A DNA stretch of 64,000 bases, taken from Candidatus Latescibacterota bacterium. Lineage in GTDB: Bacteria; Latescibacterota; UBA2968; UBA8231. Numbering within the stretch: the stretch's first letter is position 1; every line of letters starts with the position of its first letter. The translations under genes and the position numbers were made by a program. The notes beneath the pieces are model-generated. The model was not told the origin of the DNA. It saw only the letters and a program-made list of their open reading frames with translations, and made no database searches. The stretch spans positions 93,863-157,862 of the forward strand of contig JAJEGS010000014.1 of NCBI GenBank assembly GCA_022819745.1, in the 5' to 3' direction. Of the stretch, positions 37,123 through 44,811 are shown one piece after another.

Positions 37123-37148
37123 TTTGGGACGATGAATGAAATCCCAAA
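37123..37148 (+). other. Stem-loop before the ammonium transporter ribosome site
   Basis: TTTGGGA (37123-37129) pairs with TCCCAAA (37142-37148) across a 12-nt loop, ending a few bases before the GGGAGGGG ribosome site of the amt gene. It could modulate translation or be fortuitous. Confidence 0.3.
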
Positions 37149-37163
37149 ACAGGGAGGGGAATC

Positions 37164-38531
37164 ATGGACAACGAACTCAGTTCGCTGAGCGTCATATTCA
37201 CCGAGTTTTACTACTGGATCACGGTGGTGTTGATGTTTTTCATCCACGTGGGATTTTGCATGTACGAAGTGGGCGTTTCGCGCCACAAAAACCACGTCCA
37301 CACCCTGATGAAGAACACGATGCTCATTCCGCTGGTGACCATTACCTTCTTCTTTTTTGGGTGGTGGATTTACTTCGCTTTCCCGAATGGTCCGGGCATC
37401 ATTGGCGGCCTCGTCGAGGCACCGCACGCGGTGGCTTGGAGCGAGCTGATGGGGCCGCATCTGGGGGGTGCTGGAGATCCCGGTGGCTGGGCGCGGCTCA
37501 ACGGCGTGTTCTGGGCGGCGTTCCTGCTGTTTTCTTGGACGGCGGCCTCGATTGTCTCCGGCTCGGTCATCGAGCGCATCCGCTCCTCGGCCTTCTGGAT
37601 TTTGGCCATCCTCATCGGCTCGGTATTCTGGGTCATTGACGCGGCTTGGGGCTGGCACGCCGAAGGTTGGATGGTACAGGTGCTGGGCTACCACGACGCC
37701 TATGCCTCTGGCGTCATTCACGCCATTGCCGGCGGCTTTGCCCTCGGCGTGTTGGTCGTGTTGGGGCCGCGGATCGGCAAGTTTGCCGCGGACGGGACGC
37801 CGAGGAGCATCAACCCGCGCAACCCGTGGCTGGTGACCATTGGCCTATTCCTCATATACACCGGCTTCTGGGGGTTCTACGTGGCCTGCAACGTCCCGAT
37901 GTGGGACGTGCAAAGTGGCGACGGCACTTTTTACTCGGCTACCAACATCTACTTGGCACCTACGACCCTATCCGCGATTACGGTGAACTTTCTCATGGCT
38001 TTGGCCGGCGGCCTGCTCGCCGGGTATCTCGTCTCGAAGGGCGACGCGTACTGGACCTATTCGGCCGGCTTGGCTGGCATCATCGCCGCATCGGCTGGCA
38101 ATGACTTGTACCACCCGGTACAGGCCATGCTCATTGCCGCCCTCGGCGTCGTATTCATGTATAAGATGCACTACTGGGTGGAGCGCAGGTTCAAGGTTGA
38201 CGACGCCGTCGGGGCGGTGGCGGTACACGGCTACGCTGGTTTCTTTGGCGTCGTGGTCTGTGGCTTCGTGCTGTGGGGTTATCCATCGTCGCCGAGCGAG
38301 GGCTTTGCCAGCATCAACCCGCTGGGCCAAATCGCCGGTGCTTTGATCATGTTCGGACTGCTCGGCTTTCTGCCGGGGTGGGTAGCGGCTAAAATTATTC
38401 ACAGCCTCGGCGGGCTGCGCATTCCACGCGAGGTCGAGCTGGCTGGCCTCGACTATGGCACGACCGTTGATCGGGCCGCGGAGGAACAGGGCATCATTGA
38501 CGCCGAGCGCGAAGAAGTCGGCAAAATGTAA
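37164..38531 (+). CDS. amt: Ammonium transporter, Amt family
   Basis: 455 residues with eleven predicted membrane helices. The twin pore histidines are in SGVIHAIAGG (near 188) and AVHGYAGFFG (near 352), and the conserved TWTYSAGLAG-like block is present. It is divergent from E. coli AmtB, with an N-terminal VGVSRHKNHVHTLMKN segment typical of Rh/Amt outgroups. It carries NH4+/NH3 across the inner membrane. No PII (glnK) gene is next to it; instead a small membrane protein and a GPP34 protein follow on the same strand. Confidence 0.88.
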   Translation: MDNELSSLSVIFTEFYYWITVVLMFFIHVGFCMYEVGVSRHKNHVHTLMKNTMLIPLVTITFFFFGWWIYFAFPNGPGIIGGLVEAPHAVAWSELMGPHLGGAGDPGGWARLNGVFWAAFLLFSWTAASIVSGSVIERIRSSAFWILAILIGSVFWVIDAAWGWHAEGWMVQVLGYHDAYASGVIHAIAGGFALGVLVVLGPRIGKFAADGTPRSINPRNPWLVTIGLFLIYTGFWGFYVACNVPMWDVQSGDGTFYSATNIYLAPTTLSAITVNFLMALAGGLLAGYLVSKGDAYWTYSAGLAGIIAASAGNDLYHPVQAMLIAALGVVFMYKMHYWVERRFKVDDAVGAVAVHGYAGFFGVVVCGFVLWGYPSSPSEGFASINPLGQIAGALIMFGLLGFLPGWVAAKIIHSLGGLRIPREVELAGLDYGTTVDRAAEEQGIIDAEREEVGKM

Positions 38532-38568
38532 ACTCGACGAGCCAAACACACCCTACTAGGAGATCATC

Positions 38569-38802
38569 ATGACCACTGGAAACGTCGAAAGTTGGAGCGG
38601 CAACATGGCCGAGATTGGGCCTCTCTACCCCTTTGTTGGCGCGGAGTTCGCGCTGTTCGTCGTGGGGGTGGTACTGTGGATTCTCTGGCACGTGCGGCAG
38701 GCCCGCATCGAGACGGAGCAGTACGAAGAAGAGGTGCAGCGCTTCGGCAGCCCCGAATCCCTGAACAAGATCTTGGACGCGGAGGATCCCTATTCTCCAT
38801 GA
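38569..38802 (+). CDS. Small single-pass membrane protein after amt
   Basis: 77 residues, not assigned to a family. One membrane helix (about residues 20-43, YPFVGAEFALFVVGVVLWILW) is followed by a charged coiled-coil-prone cytosolic tail (RQARIETEQYEEEVQRFG). TAGGAGATCATC precedes the ATG, a good ribosome site, and the gene lies 37 bp after amt. It is real by its start context, composition and position, and may be a subunit or regulator of the ammonium transporter; function is unknown. Confidence 0.7.
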   Translation: MTTGNVESWSGNMAEIGPLYPFVGAEFALFVVGVVLWILWHVRQARIETEQYEEEVQRFGSPESLNKILDAEDPYSP

Positions 38803-38874
38803 GAATCGGCGGGAACCCCTCCACGCGAACGCGAGTCAGAAAAATCCATAAACACTGGGTCTGAAAGGAAAGGT

Positions 38875-39528
38875 ATGCTGAGATTCACCGAAGAAATTAT
38901 GCTTCTTTTGCTCGACGATGAAAATGGGAGCTTCGCCCGAGTACCCGACCGGTTGGTGCGGTACGCCTTAGGCGGCGGAGTCCTGATGGAACTGGCACTA
39001 GAAGACCGCATCGACACCGACTTGGACAAGCTGGTTCTCGTCGATAACACTCCCCTGCAAGACAGCCTGATTGACCCGACGCTGAGCGACATTGCCGCGG
39101 CGACCGAGACTCACGATACCCGTTACTGGCTAGAGCGCACTGCCGCACGCGCCGACGACATCCGCGAGGGCGCGCTCCGCCGGCTAGTGGAGAAAGGCAT
39201 TCTCGCGCGCGAGGAAGGGCGCTTTCTGTGGGTGTTTCGCGCGCGGCGCTATCCGGCCCTCGACGGCAAGGCCGAAAAAGAGGTCAAGCTGCGCATCATG
39301 GAGGTGCTGTTCAGCGATAAGATCCCCGACCCCCGCGACGTGGTCATTATCTGCTTGGCGGATGCCTGCGGAATTTTCGAACAGCTCTTGGCCAGCCGCG
39401 AACTGGCCCGTGCGACCGGGCGCATCGAACAGGTGCGCAAACTGGACTTAATTGGCCAAGAGGTGACCAAGGCCATCTGGGACATTGAAGCGTCACTCGC
39501 CCTCGCCGTGCAGCCGCATATGTATTAG
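38875..39528 (+). CDS. GPP34 (GOLPH3-like) family protein
   Basis: 217 residues, all helical, starting LRFTEEIMLLLLDDENGSFAR, the family opening, followed by YALGGGVLMELALEDRI and LVEKGIL. Eukaryotic GOLPH3/Vps74 binds PI4P on Golgi membranes; bacterial members are known but their role is unclear. No membrane helix or signal peptide is present, so it is likely peripheral. The start is preceded by GAAAGGAAAGG. It is the third gene of the amt set and is followed by a strong terminator. Confidence 0.82.
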   Translation: MLRFTEEIMLLLLDDENGSFARVPDRLVRYALGGGVLMELALEDRIDTDLDKLVLVDNTPLQDSLIDPTLSDIAAATETHDTRYWLERTAARADDIREGALRRLVEKGILAREEGRFLWVFRARRYPALDGKAEKEVKLRIMEVLFSDKIPDPRDVVIICLADACGIFEQLLASRELARATGRIEQVRKLDLIGQEVTKAIWDIEASLALAVQPHMY

Positions 39529-39546
39529 ACGCTGTAGTAGTTCCAT

Positions 39547-39593
39547 AAAAAAGGCGCGAGAAGCACAGACAGTGTGTGCTCCTCGCGCCTTTT
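39547..39593. terminator. Bidirectional Rho-independent terminator
   Basis: AAAAGGCGCGAG...AGCACA pairs with TGTGTGCT...CTCGCGCCTTTT around a short loop, with A-run and T-run flanks. It separates the plus-strand amt/GPP34 set from the convergent cytochrome lipoprotein gene and works in both directions. Confidence 0.85.
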
Positions 39594-39610
39594 GCGTGCC
39601 GCAAGATAAG

Positions 39611-40996
39611 TTAATCCTCGTAGGCAATCCCAAAGAGAATCATCATCTCGTCTGTTGACAACAAACCGAAATTGACCTCTTCGTCGGTCGTGTTGTCATA
39701 GGTTGCCTCTAATCTGAACCCTTCCCCTGGTTCTAGGACGAGAGGGGAGTCGAATCTCAGGATCGGCGGGTGTTCCCAGTCGTACGCGATGTAGATGAGC
39801 TCGCCGTCGTGCGCTCCCCCGATCATTTCGACCCGGAATTCGACCATGAGCTGATGAGCGTGCGAGAGTAGCTGCACAATGTGGGTCCGCTCGGAGAAGG
39901 TAAAATCCCTCTCTATGGTCGTCACCTCACCGGGCGGCAGGGAAATATCGAGATTGTTCAAAGAAAAGAAACGCGCTTCGTGCTCGACTTCAGATGGATC
40001 GGCAAAGTGCAAGTTGGTATATACCTCGCCGGTAATGGGCTGACTGGTGCGATTGACATAGTGCGAGTTGAGGTCGAGTAGGGTGTTCTTGGGCAGCCGA
40101 ACCGCCACTCCAGGCGGCAGGGAGACATCGATGGAAGGCCATTGACTGCCGGCGATCGGCAGGTGATAAAATTGCGTTAGTATGGTTGAAAGGACGTACT
40201 GGCCGGTGCCGTTGTGCAAGTCGCGATATTCGTAGGGTTCCGGCATGCGCTCGGGGGGTATGTCGTCTTGGAATGTGTAGAGTAGGAAGTGATGCGAGCC
40301 GGACTTCATGGAGATCTGGACGCGCTCTAGGAATACATCTTCTTCGTTGTTCAGCGGATGCACGACAAAGATCTCGCGCTCGTTGTTGGGCTGTATTTCG
40401 AAAGGCGGCAAGTGCAGTTGGACGCCGTTTTCCGGATCGGCTAGCGGCTTGAACTCCGGCACTTCGTAGCGCGACTTGTCCTGCAAGAGGTCTGGATCGG
40501 CTACGTGGCCTGTCTCCGGTGCCCCCGCCTCGATCCAAGCGCGGATGAAAGCCAACTCGCCGTTGGTCAGCGGCTTGTCGCCAAGGGGCATTATTTCCCC
40601 GTAGTAGAGATGGTCGCCGTAGAAGTGTTGCTGGTCGGGCGCGTTGATCTTCTCCCACAAATAGCTCTTGAGCAGGCCGGGCATGCCCTGCCCGAGATCG
40701 CTGACCCGCATTAGCCCGTCGGCCGCGGCGGCCGCGTTCGTCGGAGCGGCACCCACGAGCTGTTCGTAGGCCACGTCTGGGGTGAGTATGAGACCCGACT
40801 GACGCCCAAACGAGGTTCCAGCCGTGTGGCAGCTAACGCATTGGCCAGCGAAAATTTCCGTTTGGATAATGTCCCAAGTCGAATCTGCTTCGTGCCCGAT
40901 CGTTTGGACCGGCCCCGGCCCGTCGGCACTACAGCCGACGAAAATTGAGCCTATGAGCAGGCAGCGGAGGATTGTGCTGTATGCGGACGGTAGCAT
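39611..40996 (-). CDS. Lipoprotein with cytochrome c motif and PHM-like copper monooxygenase fold
   Basis: 461 residues. A signal with lipobox (LLIGSIFVGC) leads to a single c-type haem site CVSCH near residue 53. The C-terminal 260 residues contain SGSHHFLLY, LDLNSHYVN and LSHAHQLMVEF, the His pattern of ascorbate-dependent copper type II monooxygenase-fold domains (peptidylglycine hydroxylase-like). Activity is not established, since most bacterial members are uncharacterised. It probably sits in the outer or inner membrane facing the periplasm. It follows the amidohydrolase gene by 7 bp. Confidence 0.78.
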   Translation of the reverse strand: MLPSAYSTILRCLLIGSIFVGCSADGPGPVQTIGHEADSTWDIIQTEIFAGQCVSCHTAGTSFGRQSGLILTPDVAYEQLVGAAPTNAAAAADGLMRVSDLGQGMPGLLKSYLWEKINAPDQQHFYGDHLYYGEIMPLGDKPLTNGELAFIRAWIEAGAPETGHVADPDLLQDKSRYEVPEFKPLADPENGVQLHLPPFEIQPNNEREIFVVHPLNNEEDVFLERVQISMKSGSHHFLLYTFQDDIPPERMPEPYEYRDLHNGTGQYVLSTILTQFYHLPIAGSQWPSIDVSLPPGVAVRLPKNTLLDLNSHYVNRTSQPITGEVYTNLHFADPSEVEHEARFFSLNNLDISLPPGEVTTIERDFTFSERTHIVQLLSHAHQLMVEFRVEMIGGAHDGELIYIAYDWEHPPILRFDSPLVLEPGEGFRLEATYDNTTDEEVNFGLLSTDEMMILFGIAYED

Positions 40997-41003
40997 GAAG
41001 GGG

Positions 41004-41846
41004 TCAAGTACCGGCTCGGTCGATCAGGTCGGCTAGGTTCTGGCCCAAGATCAAGCGCTTGTGCTCGTCTGGTACGAACGTGCAGTGCGTGCGGAATGCT
41101 TCGAGCGCGTGCTGGTAGGTCATGTTGGTTCGCACTACTGGGTAGTCCGAGCCCCAGCACAGCCGCTGGGGGCCGAAGTGCTCGTAGAGCTGGCGCACGA
41201 TGTGGTGCGTGTCCGAATAGGGGTACCCCCACGAGACGTGCGAAGCGTAGTGAAAACCCGAGAGCTTGATGTAGATGTTGGGCACCTCGGCCGAGCGCAG
41301 AATTTCCTGCAGATTGGGGTGCGGCGCTTCCTCGCGCGCGTTGGCTCCGGCCATGTGGTGACAGAGAAAAGTCACCGACGGAAAGCGCTGCGCTAGCTCG
41401 CGCAACGCTGGCTGCCACTGCGGTCCCAAGGCTAGGCTGGCGATCAGGTTCAGATCGGCCGTGGCGCTGAAAAACGCGAGCCCTTCCTCGGACGCGAACC
41501 ACTCGGTATCGCTTTTTACGTAGTGAGTATAGCCCTTGAGTTGGTATTTTGCCGCGGCTGCTTTGAGCCGCTCGGCCGCGCCCGGGGTGTGGTATTCTGC
41601 CGACCACGAGCAATCCACGTCGGCGAATTGCACCAAGCGATCTGGATAGGCCTGAATTTGTTCGGCGACGTAGTCGTTGTTGTGGGGATTGTGCTCGATG
41701 CGAGCGCAGACCAGCACGGCCTTATCGACGCCGTTGCGGTCCATTTCCCACAGCAGTTGCTCGACCCGGCCGCGACTGTTGTGATCGGGCACGGGCGGCT
41801 CGTAGGGCCAGTATTCCCAAGCGTGGGTATGCGAGTCGATTATCAT
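41004..41846 (-). CDS. Amidohydrolase_2 family metal-dependent hydrolase
   Basis: 280 residues from the ATG at 41846; a longer frame upstream adds an unconserved leader. The TIM-barrel metal site is visible as DSHTHAW at the N-terminus, FLCHHMAG near the middle, and WGSDYPVVR toward the end, matching the decarboxylase/lactonase-type Amidohydro_2 family (PF04909). The substrate is unknown; sugar lactones and aromatic acids are the usual ones. It is probably co-transcribed with the downstream cytochrome lipoprotein. Confidence 0.82.
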   Translation of the reverse strand: MIIDSHTHAWEYWPYEPPVPDHNSRGRVEQLLWEMDRNGVDKAVLVCARIEHNPHNNDYVAEQIQAYPDRLVQFADVDCSWSAEYHTPGAAERLKAAAAKYQLKGYTHYVKSDTEWFASEEGLAFFSATADLNLIASLALGPQWQPALRELAQRFPSVTFLCHHMAGANAREEAPHPNLQEILRSAEVPNIYIKLSGFHYASHVSWGYPYSDTHHIVRQLYEHFGPQRLCWGSDYPVVRTNMTYQHALEAFRTHCTFVPDEHKRLILGQNLADLIDRAGT

Positions 41847-42004
41847 AAGAATCTCAATTAGGGTGTCGGTTGAAGTGTCCGTAGCGTATGGCAAAAGATA
41901 CTGAAAGAAAGAGTCCTCTGCCAAACTGGGCATTGGACGTTGCACAAGGGCGTGGCTGGACAAGTTCCACTCTTGCAACCGTCGAGGTTGGCCCTAACCG
42001 GAGC

Positions 42005-42038
42005 ACAAAAAACGCGGAGTAGAACAGCTACTCCGCGT
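42005..42038 (-). terminator. Rho-independent terminator of the Spy/sigma operon
   Basis: On the minus strand, ACGCGGAGTAG (from 42038) pairs with CTACTCCGCGT across a five-base loop and runs into TTTTTTG. It ends the operon that runs from the ECF sigma gene to the Spy-like gene. Confidence 0.85.
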
Positions 42039-42063
42039 CGTGAAGGAAAATAGGAATCAGTGC

Positions 42064-42672
42064 TTACCGCTTGCCGCGTCCGCGTTTGCCGCCGTAAAAC
42101 GCCTCGTCCTTCATTTCTTCGAGCTTTTCGCGCTGATCATCGGTCAAGACGCTTTCCAGGGCCGTGCGGTGCTTTTGGCGCGTTTCGCGTAGCTCTGTGC
42201 GGTGTTCCTGGCGCAATTCTTTGAACTTTTCCTTCTGCTCGTCGGTCAGGTCTAGTCTTGAGAACGCACCCTGGCCGCCGCGCCGCTCGTCGTGCCGACC
42301 CTTACCGCCGCGCCGCATGTCGTGCCGACCCTTGCCCTCCCAGCCGCGCTGGCCGAAAAATTTGCCGCGCTTGGAGCGCATTTCTTTGAGAGTCTCCTGC
42401 TGCTCTTCGGTCAAAATGTTCATTACGGCTTCGCGCTGTTCCTTGCCCATGGCAGCCATGGCCTCGCGCTGCTCGCGCCTGGCTTCCACGTGCTCCTTGC
42501 GCAACGCTTGCAACTGTTCCTTTTGCTCGTCGGTCAGGTCGAGACGCCCCAGCATCCACGGTGTGGGCTGATGGTGCTCCCGCCTCTTTTCTCCGCGTTC
42601 GGCTACGGCCACAGTGGCCAGCGCGCCAAGTGCCAGCGCGACGCCGGCTGAGATGATCCATTTCTTTTTCAT
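42064..42672 (-). CDS. Periplasmic Spy/CpxP-like LTxxQ protein
   Basis: 202 residues. A signal peptide (KKWIISAGVALALGALATVAVA) precedes a helical, charge-rich mature part with two LDLTDEQKE motifs (near residues 44 and 139), the LTxxQ signature of Spy, CpxP and ZraP stress chaperones. Between them is a short Gly/Arg-rich tandem repeat (KGRHDMRRGG/KGRHDERRGG). ZraP-like metal-linked chaperoning is plausible. It is the last gene of the ECF sigma operon and has its own terminator. Confidence 0.82.
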   Translation of the reverse strand: MKKKWIISAGVALALGALATVAVAERGEKRREHHQPTPWMLGRLDLTDEQKEQLQALRKEHVEARREQREAMAAMGKEQREAVMNILTEEQQETLKEMRSKRGKFFGQRGWEGKGRHDMRRGGKGRHDERRGGQGAFSRLDLTDEQKEKFKELRQEHRTELRETRQKHRTALESVLTDDQREKLEEMKDEAFYGGKRGRGKR

Positions 42673-42781
42673 TTTACGTTCTCCGCATTGGGTGGTTAGT
42701 TGGGTTTGCCGCCGCTTCGTTGGCGGCTCGTGAGAAATGGCCGTTTCTCTTCTCTACGCCCCATTAGACCACCAATTGATG

Positions 42782-43192
42782 CTATTCATTCCCGTGCGAT
42801 TTCTTTTTTTTGTGCCGCTTCCCCTCGCGCCAAGGTCCCATCAGCTCCCCGAAGCGCCGCTGCCGCCGGTCCAGTCGCCGCAGTTGCTCCTCAGACAACA
42901 AGGGAGCCAACTCGGCCCGCGACGCATCTAGCTGCTCCTTTAATGCCTCCCGGTGCTTGGCATTGAGTTCGCGGAGCGCGGCGGCGTGTCGGCGTAGCAC
43001 AGTCCGCACGGCTTGGCGCTGCTCTTCGTCCTGCGGCGCGATTAGCCGCTCGGTGCTGCGGACGAAATGGCGAGAATGCGGAATGGGCCGCAGGCGGTCG
43101 CGGACGAACCACCCGGAGAGCAAAATCCCAATCAGCACGCCGATAAGCAGGGTGCTGAAGAGAATGAGTGCGCCTTTAGTTCTCCCTCGCAT
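42782..43192 (-). CDS. Membrane-anchored Spy/ZraP-like protein
   Basis: 136 residues: a membrane helix (about residues 8-30) then a periplasmic helical domain with LLSEEQLRRLDRRQRR, an LTxxQ-type motif, and a Lys-rich end. It is the anchored partner of the soluble Spy-like protein encoded next. The start lies 1 bp after the anti-sigma stop, so expression is coupled to the sigma factor operon. Confidence 0.72.
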   Translation of the reverse strand: MRGRTKGALILFSTLLIGVLIGILLSGWFVRDRLRPIPHSRHFVRSTERLIAPQDEEQRQAVRTVLRRHAAALRELNAKHREALKEQLDASRAELAPLLSEEQLRRLDRRQRRFGELMGPWREGKRHKKKKSHGNE

Positions 43193-43193
43193 G

Positions 43194-43604
43194 TCACATG
43201 TCCAAGACGTGCGCCGCTTCGGGCGTGGCGGGCGCGGCGACGAAAATAGCGGCGAAGAACGAGGCGTCGTCGCCGATGAGTTCGCGCTCGTTCCAATTGC
43301 TCAGCGCCAAAAAGGCGACCACTGCTATGGCGACCGGAGCGAGGGGGCGAAAGAGCCACACGAGGGCGTCGGTTAGGCTTTCTTCGCGTTCGCTTTTGAT
43401 GCGCTGCGCAACGCGGGTGGCAAAGAACGGCCGGAACGAGTCGGCGCGGCTTTCCTGCAAAAGGCCGCTGACTTTTTGCAGGCGCTCCCATTCGGCGCGG
43501 AGCGCGTCGTCGGTAGCTAGGGCGCGCTCGAATCCCTCGCGCTCGCTCGCGCTCAATTCGCCAGTCAGCGCCCTTAGCATTTCGCTGCGATAGCTGTCAG
43601 TCAT
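43194..43604 (-). CDS. Putative anti-sigma factor, single-pass
   Basis: 136 residues: an acidic cytosolic N-terminus (ALTGELSASEREGFERALA, an anti-sigma-like pattern), one membrane helix (about residues 90-107, PLAPVAIAVVAFLALSNW), and a short periplasmic tail. It lacks a clear zinc-binding HxxxCxxC motif. Its role is inferred from position: it overlaps the ECF sigma gene by 8 bp, as anti-sigma genes usually do. Confidence 0.7.
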   Translation of the reverse strand: MTDSYRSEMLRALTGELSASEREGFERALATDDALRAEWERLQKVSGLLQESRADSFRPFFATRVAQRIKSEREESLTDALVWLFRPLAPVAIAVVAFLALSNWNERELIGDDASFFAAIFVAAPATPEAAHVLDM

Positions 43605-44193
43605 ATAGGGCCTCGTCTTTGAGGATGGTCTCTAGCTGTTTCATGCCGCGCGCGAGCCGCGAGAGCACCGTGCCCTCAGCGATCTCCAACAGCGCGGCCG
43701 TTTCCTTCGTCGAATAACCCTCGATCATTCGCAGCACCACGACCGCTCGGAAGGCTGGTTTGAGCTGATCGAGGGCCGCCTGCACTGCTTGCGCCCGTTC
43801 GCTCGCGGCCTGTTCGTCGCGGCCATCAACGCTTGGCTCAGGCGGGGCCTGTTCGTCGTCGCGGCTCCAGAAGCGCCAGCGCTGCCGCTTGCGGCGCTCT
43901 AGCGCGTTGAGCGAGAGGTTGATGGCAATGCGCGTCAAATAGGTGCCCAGCGCCGCGTCGCCGCGAAACTTGTCCAGCGATTGGTAGAAGCGGACAAAGG
44001 TTTCCTGCCCCACGTCGTCGGCCTCGTCGCCTGGCCCCAACATGCCCACGACTGTGGCAGCTACTTGAGGCTCATAGCGCTCGATTAGGGCGCGCAAGGC
44101 CGCTTCGTCGCCTGTGCGCGCTTGGTCGATTAGGGCGCGGTCTGTGCCCACTTGCTCTGGCATATTATTAGACAATGTAAGGGGCAAAGTCAT
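43597..44193 (-). CDS. ECF-family RNA polymerase sigma factor
   Basis: 198 residues from the ATG at 44193, which has AGGTGGGG ahead; an inner ATG at 44163 is also possible. Region 2 is seen as VGQETFVRFYQSLDKFRGD and YLTRIAINLSLNAL, region 4 as FRAVVVLRMIEGYSTKETA and VLSRLARGMK. It most likely controls this operon and perhaps the divergent redoxin operon. The trigger is unknown; the Spy-like genes point to envelope or metal stress. Confidence 0.9.
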   Translation of the reverse strand: MTLPLTLSNNMPEQVGTDRALIDQARTGDEAALRALIERYEPQVAATVVGMLGPGDEADDVGQETFVRFYQSLDKFRGDAALGTYLTRIAINLSLNALERRKRQRWRFWSRDDEQAPPEPSVDGRDEQAASERAQAVQAALDQLKPAFRAVVVLRMIEGYSTKETAALLEIAEGTVLSRLARGMKQLETILKDEALYD

Positions 44194-44262
44194 TCCCCAC
44201 CTAATAAAAATGCTCAAACCGACAGTCTTGCCGTCGGTGCCCAATATCCGTTTTCTTTTTTT

Positions 44263-44811
44263 ATGATCTTAGCTATTCTCGCGTTCCTGCTGTTGGTGGG
44301 CTGCCGTCCCGATTCCCCCAAAGCCCTCGACTTGGCGGGTAATCCGGTTGATCCCTTTGTCAACCGCGCCCCCGCTGCGGTTTTGCTCTTCGTCCAGACC
44401 GATTGCCCCATCTCCAACCGCTATGCTCCGACCATAGCGCGTCTCCACGCTCGCTTCCAGCCGCAAGGCGTTGCGTTCTACTTGGTGTATCCCGACCGCC
44501 GCGAGGATGTGGACGTCATCCGCCGTCACGGCGAAGAATACAGCTTGCCGGGCCAAGCTCTGCGGGATGTGCAGCACGCGCTCGTCAAAAGAGTCGGCGC
44601 GAGTGTGACCCCAGAAGCCGTGGTGTTAGGTGCGCGCGGCAACATCGTCTATCGGGGCCGCATTGACGACCGCTACATGGCCTTGGACCAGATGCGCCCA
44701 CAGCCGACCCGGAACGACCTCGCAAACGCCCTAGCGGCCGCCCTCGCTGGCCGTCCTCCAGACCCGAGCGCCACCGAGGCGATTGGCTGCTTTATCGCCG
44801 ATCTGCAATGA
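44263..44811 (+). CDS. Redoxin (AhpC/TSA-like) lipoprotein
   Basis: 182 residues from the ATG at 44263. A lipobox (AFLLLVGC) gives an anchored protein. The thioredoxin fold follows with VQTDCPISNRYAP, a CxxS active site rather than CxxC, common in redoxins of this type. GASVTPEAVVLG is the cis-Pro region. In several phyla this domain is fused to the cytochrome/copper-monooxygenase domain that is encoded as a separate gene here, overlapping by 4 bp (ATGA). Confidence 0.82.
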   Translation: MILAILAFLLLVGCRPDSPKALDLAGNPVDPFVNRAPAAVLLFVQTDCPISNRYAPTIARLHARFQPQGVAFYLVYPDRREDVDVIRRHGEEYSLPGQALRDVQHALVKRVGASVTPEAVVLGARGNIVYRGRIDDRYMALDQMRPQPTRNDLANALAAALAGRPPDPSATEAIGCFIADLQ

